A stretch of DNA of 64,000 bases from an uncultured Erythrobacter sp. Its GTDB lineage: Bacteria; Pseudomonadota; Alphaproteobacteria; Sphingomonadales; Sphingomonadaceae. The translations under genes and the position numbers were made by a program. The first letter of the stretch is position 1. The number at the start of each line of letters is the position of its first letter. Positions 26,560 to 34,309 of the stretch are shown here, one piece after another. Location of the stretch: the NCBI GenBank assembly GCA_947501215.1, contig CANMUS010000005.1, forward strand, positions 124,001-188,000. The letters are read 5' to 3'. Under the pieces are notes generated by a model. That model was given only the letters and a program-made list of their open reading frames with translations, did no database searches and was not told the origin of the DNA.

Positions 26560-27720
26560 TCAGTCGCCGTAGTGGATATGAACCTTGTTTGCGGCCTCAC
26601 GTGCCACATGTCTCGCCGCGTCGGTGTCGCCCGCTGTCGCCAGTGCGACGCCCATGCGGCGATAGGGCCGGCTGCTCGGCTTGCCGAAGATGCGGACGTC
26701 CGCGCCGTTCGCCATCGCCTCGGCCAGCCCGCCATAGAACAGCGTTTCGCTGTCGCGGTCGGCAAGGATGACGGCGCTGGCGGCGGGACGGGCGCGTAGT
26801 TCGGCGGGAACCGGCAGCCCCAGTATCGCGCGGGCGTGAAGGTCGAACTCGGTCAGGTTCTGGCTGAGCAGCGTGACCATGCCGGTATCGTGCGGACGCG
26901 GGCTCAATTCGGAGAAGATCACGTCCTCGCCCTTCACGAAGAATTCCACGCCGAACAGACCATATCCTCCGAGATTGTCTACCACCTTGCGCGCCATGTT
27001 CTGCGCCTTGGCGATGGCTTCGTCCGACATCGGTGTAGGCTGCCAGCTCTCCTGATAGTCGCCGCGCTCCTGCCGGTGGCCGATCGGCGGGCAGAAGGTG
27101 ACGCCGCTCTTGTGGCGCACGGTCAGCAGGGTGATCTCGTAATCGAAATCGACGAATTGCTCGACGATCACGCGCTGCCGGTCGCCGCGCATATTAGCGA
27201 CGGCATAGTCCCACGCAGCCTCGAGCCCGCTTTCGTCGCGCACGGTCGTCTGGCCCTTGCCGCTCGACGACATTACCGGCTTGATTACGCAAGGGAACGC
27301 GGTGTGCTGGGCAGCGGCGCGCACTTCCTCGAAATTCTTGGCGTAACGGTAGCGTGACGTCACGAGGCCAAGCTCGTTCGCGGCGAGATCGCGAATACCG
27401 TCGCGGTTCATGGTAAGCTGCGCCGCCCGCGCCGAAGGAACGACCGTGAAGCCTTCGCTCTCGAGTTCGGCGAGCACCTCGGTCCGGATCGCCTCGATCT
27501 CGGGCACGATGTAATCGGGCCGGTGTTGCTCGACGACAGCGCGCAGTCGCTCGCCATCGAGCATGGAGAACACCTCGCGCGCATCGGCCAGCTGCATCGC
27601 CGGTGCATCGTCATAAGCGTCGCAGGCGATGACATAGGCACCCAGCCGCTTGGCCGAAATAACGAACTCGCGGCCAAGCTCACCGGAGCCGAGAAGCAAT
27701 ATTCGCGCGATGTTGCTCAC
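26560..27720 (-). CDS. purT: Formate-dependent phosphoribosylglycinamide formyltransferase
   Basis: This 386-residue ATP-grasp enzyme formylates glycinamide ribonucleotide using formate and ATP, the formate-dependent alternative to PurN. Conserved segments are LLLGSGELGREFVISAKRLG, IKPVMSSSGKGQT, the metal-binding GVEFFVKGEDVIFSELSPRPHDTGMVTL, and ANKVHIHYGD at the end. The start is GTG at 27720, overlapping the lysC stop by GTGA, which couples the two genes. With purU downstream, the operon contains both a formate source and a formate sink. Confidence 0.96.
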   Translation of the reverse strand: MSNIARILLLGSGELGREFVISAKRLGAYVIACDAYDDAPAMQLADAREVFSMLDGERLRAVVEQHRPDYIVPEIEAIRTEVLAELESEGFTVVPSARAAQLTMNRDGIRDLAANELGLVTSRYRYAKNFEEVRAAAQHTAFPCVIKPVMSSSGKGQTTVRDESGLEAAWDYAVANMRGDRQRVIVEQFVDFDYEITLLTVRHKSGVTFCPPIGHRQERGDYQESWQPTPMSDEAIAKAQNMARKVVDNLGGYGLFGVEFFVKGEDVIFSELSPRPHDTGMVTLLSQNLTEFDLHARAILGLPVPAELRARPAASAVILADRDSETLFYGGLAEAMANGADVRIFGKPSSRPYRRMGVALATAGDTDAARHVAREAANKVHIHYGD

Positions 27721-28997
27721 GCAGCCTCATCCGCCGCGTCGAGTTCGTAAGCGGTGTGCAACACGCGCACTGCCAGTTCGGTCTCGTCCTCGTCGATCAT
27801 CACGCTGACCTTGATCTCGCTGGTGGTGATCGCCTGGATATTGATCCCGCGATCGGCCAGCGACTTGAACATGGTCGCGGCGACGCCCGCGTGGCTTTTC
27901 ATGCCAACGCCAACAACGCTGATCTTGGCGATCTTGCTGTCGGTGATCAGGCGGTTGAAACCGATGTCGTCGCGCTTGTCTTCCAGCAAGGCCTGCGCGC
28001 GGGCGAGGTCGGCCTGGGGCACGGTGAAAGTCACGTCGGTCTCGCCCTTGTCGCGCCCGACGTTCTGGATGATCATGTCAACGTTGATGCTGGCCTGCGC
28101 GAGCGGTTCAAAGATGTGGGCCACCGCACCGGGCTTGTCGGGCACGCGGGTGAGGATCACCTTCGCCTCGTTCTTGTCATGCGCGATGCCGGTCACGTGC
28201 TGGCGTTCCATATCGCCCTTCTCCACCAGTTCGTTCATTTCTTCCTCCGACACGATCATCGTGCCGGGGTGTTCGTCGGCCGGGATGGCATCCTCTCCGA
28301 CAAAGCTGGAGAGGACCTGCACGCGCACACCCTCCTTCATGGCGAGACCCACCGAGCGCGTCTGGAGCACCTTGGCCCCGACGCTCGCGAGCTCGAGCAT
28401 TTCCTCGTATGTCACCGCCTTCTGCTTCCTCGCCTTGGCAACGATGCGCGGGTCGGTGGTGTAGACGCCATCGACATCGGTGTAGATGTCGCAGCGGTCG
28501 GCATCGATCGCCGCCGCCACGGCGACCGCCGAAGTGTCGGAGCCTCCGCGGCCGAGCGTGGTGATGCGGCCATCGTCCGACAGGCCCTGGAAGCCCGGGA
28601 TGACGGCGATCTCGCCTGCCTGCATGCTGGCGATCAGGGCCTCGGCATCGATGTCATCGATACGCGCCTTGGCATGCGCCTCGATCGTATGGACGGGCAG
28701 CTGCCAGCCGAGCCAACTGCGCGCCTTGCAGCCTAGCGATTGGAGCGTGAGCGCGAGCAGCCCGCTGGTGACCTGTTCACCGCTGGCGACCACTACGTCG
28801 TATTCGGCCGGATCGTAAAGCGCATTGGCCTCGCGGCAGAAGTTTACCAGCCGGTCGGTCTCGCCCGCCATCGCGCTGACGACGACGGCAACCTCGTGCC
28901 CGCGCGCCTGCTGTTTGCGCACGATATTGGCGACGCGGCGAATGCGCTCGGTCCCCGCCATGGAAGTGCCGCCGAATTTCATCACGATACGGGCCAA
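27717..28997 (-). CDS. lysC: Aspartate kinase
   Basis: This 426-residue enzyme catalyses the first step of the lysine, threonine and methionine pathway (aspartate to aspartyl phosphate). It has an N-terminal kinase domain (KFGGTSMAGTERIRR, LGRGGSDTSAVAVAAAIDADRCDIYTDVDGVYTTDPRI with catalytic residues) and two C-terminal ACT domains for feedback control (TRVPDKPGAVAHIFEPLA and VVGVGMKSHAGVAATMF). TTG at 28997 was preferred over ATG at 28982 because GGAG lies upstream of it and it gives the usual MARIVMKFGG start. It heads the lysC-purT run and is divergent from ubiG. Confidence 0.95.
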   Translation of the reverse strand: MARIVMKFGGTSMAGTERIRRVANIVRKQQARGHEVAVVVSAMAGETDRLVNFCREANALYDPAEYDVVVASGEQVTSGLLALTLQSLGCKARSWLGWQLPVHTIEAHAKARIDDIDAEALIASMQAGEIAVIPGFQGLSDDGRITTLGRGGSDTSAVAVAAAIDADRCDIYTDVDGVYTTDPRIVAKARKQKAVTYEEMLELASVGAKVLQTRSVGLAMKEGVRVQVLSSFVGEDAIPADEHPGTMIVSEEEMNELVEKGDMERQHVTGIAHDKNEAKVILTRVPDKPGAVAHIFEPLAQASINVDMIIQNVGRDKGETDVTFTVPQADLARAQALLEDKRDDIGFNRLITDSKIAKISVVGVGMKSHAGVAATMFKSLADRGINIQAITTSEIKVSVMIDEDETELAVRVLHTAYELDAADEAA

Positions 28998-29050
28998 GCG
29001 CGTGCGTCTCCGTGCTGGAATGCGTGGGCTAAGGCTGCTAGCCAGAGCGC

Positions 29051-29821
29051 ATGAGCGATGCAACCACGCAAGCGCGTAGCAATACTTCGGCCGCCACAAT
29101 ATCGGGCCGGACGATCCGCCCCGACGAAGCGGCGCATTTCGGCAGGCTGGCGAAGGACTGGTGGGACCCGAAAGGCTCCTCGGCCATGCTGCATCGGCTG
29201 AATCCCGTCCGGCTGAAATTCCTGCGCGACGCGATAGACCTCCATTGGGCGAACGACATCGAGGCGCGCAAGCCGCTGGCGGGCAAGAGCGCGCTCGATG
29301 TCGGTTGCGGCGCCGGGCTGCTCTGCGAACCGCTCGCGCGGCTCGGTGCAGATATCACGGGGGTGGACGCCGCGCCCGAAAACGTTGCGGCGGCGGCGAT
29401 CCATGCCGAGGGTGCCGGACTCGATATCCGCTACATGGCGGGGGAGATCGGCACGCTCGATATCGGCTCATTCGACCTGGTCACCGCTATGGAGGTGATC
29501 GAGCATGTCTCAGACAAGCGCGCCTTTATCGCCGCCCTTGCCGCCAGGCTCGCTCCCGGAGGCTTGCTGGCGCTATCCACTCCCAACCGGACACCACAGT
29601 CACGCCTGCTGATGATCGGCGCGGCCGAAACCTTCGGCCTGATCCCGCGCGGCACGCACCACTGGGACGATTTCGTCACCCCGGAGGAACTTGGCGAGCT
29701 GCTGGACGAAGCCGGTCTCGACATGGGCGAGCCGACGGGGATCGCCTTCTCGCCCACCAGGGGGCTGCATCTGTCGGACGATCTCTCGCTCAATTACCTC
29801 GTAACTGCGCGAGCGCGCTGA
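29051..29821 (+). CDS. ubiG: Ubiquinone biosynthesis O-methyltransferase
   Basis: This 256-residue SAM-dependent enzyme performs both O-methylation steps of ubiquinone synthesis. The SAM loop ALDVGCGAGLLCEPLARLGADITGVD and the UbiG signatures AKDWWDPKGSSAMLHRLNPVRL and FDLVTAMEVIEHV, ending GLHLSDDLSLNYLVTA, are all present. It diverges from lysC across 53 bases. Its last 32 bases overlap the end of the phosphodiesterase gene on the opposite strand. Confidence 0.95.
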   Translation: MSDATTQARSNTSAATISGRTIRPDEAAHFGRLAKDWWDPKGSSAMLHRLNPVRLKFLRDAIDLHWANDIEARKPLAGKSALDVGCGAGLLCEPLARLGADITGVDAAPENVAAAAIHAEGAGLDIRYMAGEIGTLDIGSFDLVTAMEVIEHVSDKRAFIAALAARLAPGGLLALSTPNRTPQSRLLMIGAAETFGLIPRGTHHWDDFVTPEELGELLDEAGLDMGEPTGIAFSPTRGLHLSDDLSLNYLVTARAR

Positions 29822-30857
29822 CGACCAGTCCGGGATCGTCGGTGAACACCCCGTCGACGCCCTGTACCTTGAGCAAGTTGACCATGCCGGGCACATCGCC
29901 TGTCGCGCCCGGGGCATCGCCGCGCTGCAAGACGGGCGGCAGGTAGGCATCCTCTTTGCGCAGCGTCCAGACGTGAACCTGCAGCCCGGCCTGCCGGGCC
30001 TCGTCAACGAGGCCAGAAGGAATACCCTCAGGCCCGAAGAGCAGTTGCAGATCCACTCCGATCGCGTCGGCATAGCTGGCGATATCGACCAGACCGGTAG
30101 TGCTCAACATTTCGTCGTAGCTCGTCGCCGGAATGTCGGCCGGCCCGCCCTCGGCCTTCACCAGCTGGACAAGCGGCACCTCGATCATGCTGTCGAGCCG
30201 CCGCAACGGACCGACTTCGAAACTCTGCACGAAGACGAGATTATCCGCATCGTCGAGATCGAGCGAGCGGAGCTGCGTCACCAGCAAGTCGACCATGTCG
30301 ATGCCGGCCTCCTGCAACAAGAAAGTCGGGTTCTTGAGTTCGGGATACAGCCCGATGCGCCGTCCGGTCTCCCCTTCCTTGGCGCGGACCAGCTGCACGA
30401 TCTCGGCAAAGGTCGGGATCGCATAGAGGCCGTCGTAGCGCGCGTTGGCCGGGCGGATCGCAGGAATACGCTCTTTGGCACGCAGGGTCCGCAGCTCGGC
30501 GAGCGTGAAATCTTCCGCGAACCATCCGGTGACCAGCCGCCCGTCGATGGTCTTGGACCGCCGGCGATCCTCGAACTCCTCGCGCACGGCCACATCAGTC
30601 GTTTCCGACAGTTCGCTTTCATGCCGAGCGACCAGCACCAGATCCTTTGTCGCCACGAGGTCCGGCTCGATATAGTCCGCGCCCTGGTCGATCGCACGTT
30701 CATAGGCCGCCAGCGTGTGCTCGGGCCGCTCCCCGCTCGCGCCGCGATGGGCGATCACCAGCATGTCGCCGTCCTGCGCCCAGCTTATGGTTGCCGCGCC
30801 GGCAAGGATGAGCGTTAAAAGGGACTTAACGAACGCCCCTGCAATTTTCAGCGCCAT
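29790..30857 (-). CDS. Secreted glycerophosphodiester phosphodiesterase
   Basis: This 355-residue GlpQ-like enzyme cleaves glycerophosphodiesters to glycerol-3-phosphate and alcohol. It has a signal peptide ending SWAQ (about residue 27), then VIAHRGASGERPEHTLAAY with the catalytic His-Arg and Glu, YIEPDLVATKD and LVLVARHESEL. It ends with the phosphate-binding beta-strands VHVWTLRKEDA and GVFTDDPGLV. The ATG at 30857 follows AGGAGGAG by 10 bases, a clear start. The 3' end overlaps ubiG. Confidence 0.92.
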   Translation of the reverse strand: MALKIAGAFVKSLLTLILAGAATISWAQDGDMLVIAHRGASGERPEHTLAAYERAIDQGADYIEPDLVATKDLVLVARHESELSETTDVAVREEFEDRRRSKTIDGRLVTGWFAEDFTLAELRTLRAKERIPAIRPANARYDGLYAIPTFAEIVQLVRAKEGETGRRIGLYPELKNPTFLLQEAGIDMVDLLVTQLRSLDLDDADNLVFVQSFEVGPLRRLDSMIEVPLVQLVKAEGGPADIPATSYDEMLSTTGLVDIASYADAIGVDLQLLFGPEGIPSGLVDEARQAGLQVHVWTLRKEDAYLPPVLQRGDAPGATGDVPGMVNLLKVQGVDGVFTDDPGLVVSALAQLRGN

Positions 30858-31023
30858 GATCAAGAAACTCCTCCTAGCGACGATGGTCGTTCTTGGCCTG
30901 GTGTACGGATCGGGCAAAGACCTGTCTTCGGTGAAACGCATGGTGACCAGCGCCTCAAACGAGAATGCGCGCGGGGTCACGGGCAATTCTCACGACGGCT
31001 GGGGCACCGGCAGCGGTTACTGA
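30856..31023 (+). CDS. Possible small secreted protein, 55 aa
   Basis: This ORF starts one base from the phosphodiesterase ATG on the other strand, so the two start codons overlap. The product begins MIKKLLLATMVVLGLVYGSG, a plausible signal or anchor, and ends in a Gly/Ser-rich tail. No ribosome-binding site is visible, and its 5' end is antisense to the phosphodiesterase Shine-Dalgarno. It may be real, or it may be open by chance in a 160-base gap. Confidence 0.33.
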   Translation: MIKKLLLATMVVLGLVYGSGKDLSSVKRMVTSASNENARGVTGNSHDGWGTGSGY

Positions 31024-31361
31024 AGCGCGGCCGCCCACTCGCTTTCCGAAAAACCGACCAGCAGGCCACCGGGGTGTTCGACCACCGGTCGCTTGATCAT
31101 GCTCGGGTTCGCTTGCAGCAATGCGACAGCCTTGGCCGCATCGACATCGGCTTTCTGGTCATCGGACAGCTTGCGCCAGGTCGTGCCGCGCCGGTTCAGC
31201 ACCGTATCGACGCCCTCCGCATCGATCCACGCGGCCAGCTTTTCGGGATCGGCGCCTTCCTTCTTGTAGTCGTGAAAGGTGTAGTCGAGCCCCTGCGCAT
31301 CGAGCCACTTGCGCGCCTTCTTGACCGTATCGCAATTCGGAATGCCATAGACGTGGATCAT
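31017..31361 (-). CDS. ArsC/Spx-like reductase family protein (YffB type)
   Basis: This 114-residue thioredoxin-fold protein of the ArsC/Spx family has VYGIPNCDTVKKARKWLD, then LDYTFHDYKKEG, and the family RPVVEHPGGLLVGF near the C-terminus. A single Cys in the CxxV motif makes it closer to YffB than to classical arsenate reductase. Arsenate reduction should not be assumed. It lies 17 bases past the ruvC stop on the same strand, so it is probably in the ruvC operon. Confidence 0.9.
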   Translation of the reverse strand: MIHVYGIPNCDTVKKARKWLDAQGLDYTFHDYKKEGADPEKLAAWIDAEGVDTVLNRRGTTWRKLSDDQKADVDAAKAVALLQANPSMIKRPVVEHPGGLLVGFSESEWAAALQ

Positions 31362-31377
31362 GGTGTCGCGAACTCCA

Positions 31378-31851
31378 TTAGAAACGTTGAACGAGGTGCG
31401 CGTCGGCTATCGCAACGGCCAGAGCATCGGCTGCGTCGGTGCCCGCGATCTGCGTGCCGGGCAGTAGGACCTTCAGCATCGCCTGGACCTGTGTCTTGTC
31501 GGCCCCGCCCGTGCCGACCACCGCCTTCTTAACCAGCCGCGCCGCGTGTTCGTTCACGGTCAGCCCGGCCGCGCCACACGCCGCCAGCACCGCGCCGCGC
31601 GCCTGCGCCAGCTTGAGCGTCGATTGCGGGTTCTTATTGACGAAGATCTCCTCCGCCGCCGCCCGATCGGGTCGGTGCGCTGCGATGACTTCGGCCAGCG
31701 CCGACTGCAATGTGGCCAGCCGCTCGGTTATCGGAGCCTTGGGGTCGGTCGGCACCTGACCGTTCGAGACATGCGCAATGCGCGAGCCTTCCGCGCGGAT
31801 CACGCCCCAGCCGGTGCAACTGAGCGAAGGGTCGAGGCCGAGAATGATCAT
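31378..31851 (-). CDS. ruvC: Holliday-junction resolvase
   Basis: This 157-residue endonuclease resolves Holliday junctions with RuvAB. The acidic catalytic residues lie in LGLDPSLSCTGWG (Asp7 type), AAEEIFVNKNPQSTLKLAQARG (Glu) and GTDAADALAVAI (Asp pair). ATG at 31851 is preferred; an in-frame GTG at 31860 would add three residues. It is preceded by a 29-codon membrane ORF and the yebC gene on the same strand, the familiar yebC-ruvC neighbourhood. Confidence 0.95.
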   Translation of the reverse strand: MIILGLDPSLSCTGWGVIRAEGSRIAHVSNGQVPTDPKAPITERLATLQSALAEVIAAHRPDRAAAEEIFVNKNPQSTLKLAQARGAVLAACGAAGLTVNEHAARLVKKAVVGTGGADKTQVQAMLKVLLPGTQIAGTDAADALAVAIADAHLVQRF

Positions 31852-31864
31852 GCGCCGCACTCGT

Positions 31865-31954
31865 TCACGACAGCCCGATCAGCCAGCCGAGCCGCCATGC
31901 GATCGCCAGCAGGAAGCAGGCTCCCAAGACTCCGGCGATGGCCCAGTCGCGCAT
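31865..31954 (-). CDS. Tiny single-span membrane protein, 29 aa
   Basis: This ORF of 30 codons, between ruvC and yebC, encodes a membrane-spanning peptide beginning MRDWAIAGVLGACFLLAIAW and ending LIGLS. A strong ribosome-binding site (AGGAGA, 6 bases from the ATG) precedes it, and only 10-13 bases separate its stop from ruvC. The ribosome-binding site and spacing support it as a real gene below the usual length cutoff. Function unknown. Confidence 0.52.
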   Translation of the reverse strand: MRDWAIAGVLGACFLLAIAWRLGWLIGLS

Positions 31955-31997
31955 GGTTGTCTCCTGATTGCACTCGAGCCAGGTTTTTGTTGCGTGC

Positions 31998-32019
31998 GGT
32001 CGGGACATCCGTCCCGACC
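31998..32019. terminator. Perfect hairpin between yebC and the 29-aa ORF
   Basis: GGTCGGGAC (31998-32006) and GTCCCGACC (32011-32019) form a 9-bp perfect stem with loop ATCC. It sits 57 bases after the yebC stop (minus strand). No clear T-run follows on either strand, so it may be a weak or Rho-assisted terminator or an mRNA-stabilising structure. Confidence 0.4.
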
Positions 32020-32075
32020 TTGCTGTTCCGGCCGCAAGCCGTCGACGGATGTCGAAGGCGCATCCAGCAGCCTTC

Positions 32076-32822
32076 TTACCCCTCCAGCTTGTCCATCACC
32101 TCGTCGGAGATGTCGTAATTGCCCCAGACGGTCTGCACGTCGTCGTCGTCGTCGAGCGTGTCGATCAGCTTGAGCAGGGTCGCGGCGTTCTTCTCGTCCA
32201 TGTCGACGGTGAGGTTGGGCTTCCACGCCAGCTTGACGGTCTCCGCCTCGCCCAGCGCCTTTTCGAGGTCGCTTGACACCTGGTGCAAATCTTCCGCAGC
32301 GGTCCAGATTTCGTGGCCATCATCGGTCGAGGCGATGTCTTCTGCGCCGGCTTCCATTGCCGCTTCCAGCACCGCATCCTCGCTGCCCGCGTCCGCCGGA
32401 TAGATGATCAGGCCGAGCCGCTCGAAGCCGTGCGCCACGCTGCCTTCCGTGCCGAGATTGCCGCCGTTCTTGCTGAAGGCGGTGCGGATGCTGGTGGCCG
32501 TGCGGTTGCGGTTGTCGGTCAGCGCTTCGACGATGATCGCGCTGCCGCCCGGGCCATAGCCTTCGTAGCGTACTTCCTCGTAATTCTCGCCGTCCTGCGC
32601 GCTCGCCTTGTCGATCGCGCGCTGGATGTTGTCCTTGGGCATGGATTGCGATTTCGCCGCATTGACCGCCAGCCGCAGGCGCGGGTTCATGTCCGGATCG
32701 GGCATGCCCATCTTGGCTGCCACGGTGATTTCGCGGGACAGTTTGGAGAACATCGCACTGCGCTTCTTGTCCTGCGCGCCCTTGCGATGCATGATGTTCT
32801 TGAATTTGGAATGGCCTGCCAT
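32076..32822 (-). CDS. yebC: YebC/PmpR family protein
   Basis: This 248-residue protein has the unmistakable start [20 protein letters not shown] and the central [23 protein letters not shown]. The three-domain YebC family contains transcription regulators (PmpR) and translation factors that relieve ribosome stalling; which role applies here cannot be told. It lies upstream of ruvC on the same strand, divergent from the CPBP protease. Confidence 0.95.
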   Translation of the reverse strand: MAGHSKFKNIMHRKGAQDKKRSAMFSKLSREITVAAKMGMPDPDMNPRLRLAVNAAKSQSMPKDNIQRAIDKASAQDGENYEEVRYEGYGPGGSAIIVEALTDNRNRTATSIRTAFSKNGGNLGTEGSVAHGFERLGLIIYPADAGSEDAVLEAAMEAGAEDIASTDDGHEIWTAAEDLHQVSSDLEKALGEAETVKLAWKPNLTVDMDEKNAATLLKLIDTLDDDDDVQTVWGNYDISDEVMDKLEG

Positions 32823-32888
32823 GGTGTCGCTTTTTGCAATGCTGTGGTGGGAACCACCTCGGTGGAATCAGGGGGCAGCCTTAGCCGC

Positions 32889-33662
32889 ATGGACGCAGTA
32901 ACCACAAGTGCAAGCGGCGCGATCGCGTCCGCCGGTTCCACCATGGGCGAATGGCGCCAGTTCGGTCGCTTTCTCAAGCGCCCGACCCTACCCCCCCGCG
33001 CGCCGATGCCGCGGATGGCCAGCCTCTTGGCGACTCTAAGACTGCTGCTGCTCGATTTCGCGATCATGCTCGCACTGCTGGCGATCGCGGGTATCGTGAT
33101 GGCTGCGGGGACGGAGCTGCCGGAGACGGCCATTGCCGGGATGGAAATGACGGCGGGACTTGTCTTCGCCGCAGTCGTGGTTGCGCCGTTGTCCGAGGAG
33201 ATCGCATTCCGCGGCTGGCTATCCGGGCGGCCGGGGCATGTTCTCGCGATCGTTCTTGCAATCCCGGCCGCCCTGGTCGCGGTGGCAGTCACGTCGGCAT
33301 TTGCGGGAGAAGGTTTGGGAGAAATCTGGCTCGGCGCCTTGATCGGAGTACTGGTCGCAGCCGTAGTCGCGCTGGCAACGATCTATGTCTTGCGCCGGCG
33401 CGACGCGATGGGCTGGTTCCAACGGCTCTTCCCGCTGTTCTTCTGGCTCAGCACGCTCGCCTTCTCGCTGATTCACATCTTCAACTTCCCGGCAGACCAG
33501 ATGGTCATGGCGCTGCCGCTCGTCCTGCCGCAATTCGCGACCGGCGCGATCCTGGGCTACGTCCGCGTGAATTACGGGCTGTGGGCGAGTATCCTGCTGC
33601 ACACGCTCCACAACGGCACCTTCGTCGGCCTCGTCCTGCTTGCAGGGCAGGCGGCCGCCTAG
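32889..33662 (+). CDS. CPBP-family intramembrane metalloprotease
   Basis: This 257-residue protein with six or seven membrane helices carries the Abi/CPBP active-site motifs: EEIAFRG (EExxxR), the first His in SLIHIFNF and the second in LLHTLHNGT. Such proteases process prenylated or other membrane proteins and are sometimes linked to bacteriocin immunity. An ATG at 32943 would give a shorter N-terminus. It is convergent with the YbjQ-family gene, 1 base apart, with no room for separate terminators. Confidence 0.88.
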   Translation: MDAVTTSASGAIASAGSTMGEWRQFGRFLKRPTLPPRAPMPRMASLLATLRLLLLDFAIMLALLAIAGIVMAAGTELPETAIAGMEMTAGLVFAAVVVAPLSEEIAFRGWLSGRPGHVLAIVLAIPAALVAVAVTSAFAGEGLGEIWLGALIGVLVAAVVALATIYVLRRRDAMGWFQRLFPLFFWLSTLAFSLIHIFNFPADQMVMALPLVLPQFATGAILGYVRVNYGLWASILLHTLHNGTFVGLVLLAGQAAA

Positions 33663-33663
33663 C

Positions 33664-34011
33664 TCAGACCTTCACTGCCGTGCCGCTGGCGCTGACCATC
33701 AGCATCGAGCCTGTGTCCCCGATCACCTCGTAATCGAGGTCGATCCCGACCACCGCATTGCCGCCGCGGCTGGCCGCTTCCGCCTGCAGTTCCTGGATCG
33801 CCTGCTCGCGCGCGTCGGCGAGGATGCGTTCGTAGCTCCCGGACCGCCCCCCGACGATATCGCGGATATTGGCGAACAGGTCGCGAAAGAGGTTGACCCC
33901 GACGATCACCTCGCCGGTGACGATGCCGAGATATTCCCGGATTGGCTGGCCTTCGATGGTCGGCGTGGTCGTCACGGTTACTCCGCGCGCGTCTTTCCAG
34001 TGTGGGGGCAT
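33664..34011 (-). CDS. YbjQ/UPF0145 heavy-metal-binding-domain family protein
   Basis: This 115-residue protein matches UPF0145 (YbjQ): [28 protein letters not shown] and [31 protein letters not shown]. The family forms pentameric beta-rings; its biological role is unknown. ATG at 34011 follows AAGGAGAGAGAC; an upstream in-frame ATG at 34050 has no such signal. It stands alone between the CPBP gene and the Tad-like cluster. Confidence 0.9.
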   Translation of the reverse strand: MPPHWKDARGVTVTTTPTIEGQPIREYLGIVTGEVIVGVNLFRDLFANIRDIVGGRSGSYERILADAREQAIQELQAEAASRGGNAVVGIDLDYEVIGDTGSMLMVSASGTAVKV

Positions 34012-34309
34012 GTCTCTCTCCTTGTGTGTGTTATTTATATAACTCACCAATTGCCGGTTTCAAGGCGGTGCCGACGCGCAAGCTGATTCGACTGAACGGC
34101 CACGTCGCTAATCGTATCAAAGGAAAATGGTGAACGGACTGTCGGAGAAACTGCCTTGCGCGATCCCAGAATCTCATGACAACAAGGGCAAGTAACCTAA
34201 ATATAAACGTTGCGTTTACCTTAGTCGTACTTCAATTCTCAACTATGTTTAGCACGCAAATCCTATGGAAAATACTTTAGTCCCCCAAGAAATTACCAGG
34301 GGAAATTTT
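34012..34309. other. AT-rich intergenic region upstream of the Tad-like operon
   Basis: No gene is visible in these 298 bases. The right half is distinctly AT-richer than its surroundings and should hold the operon promoter. A perfect 15-base palindrome TAAACG-TTG-CGTTTA lies at 34204-34218 and is a candidate regulator site. I could not identify an unambiguous -35/-10 pair. Confidence 0.45.
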
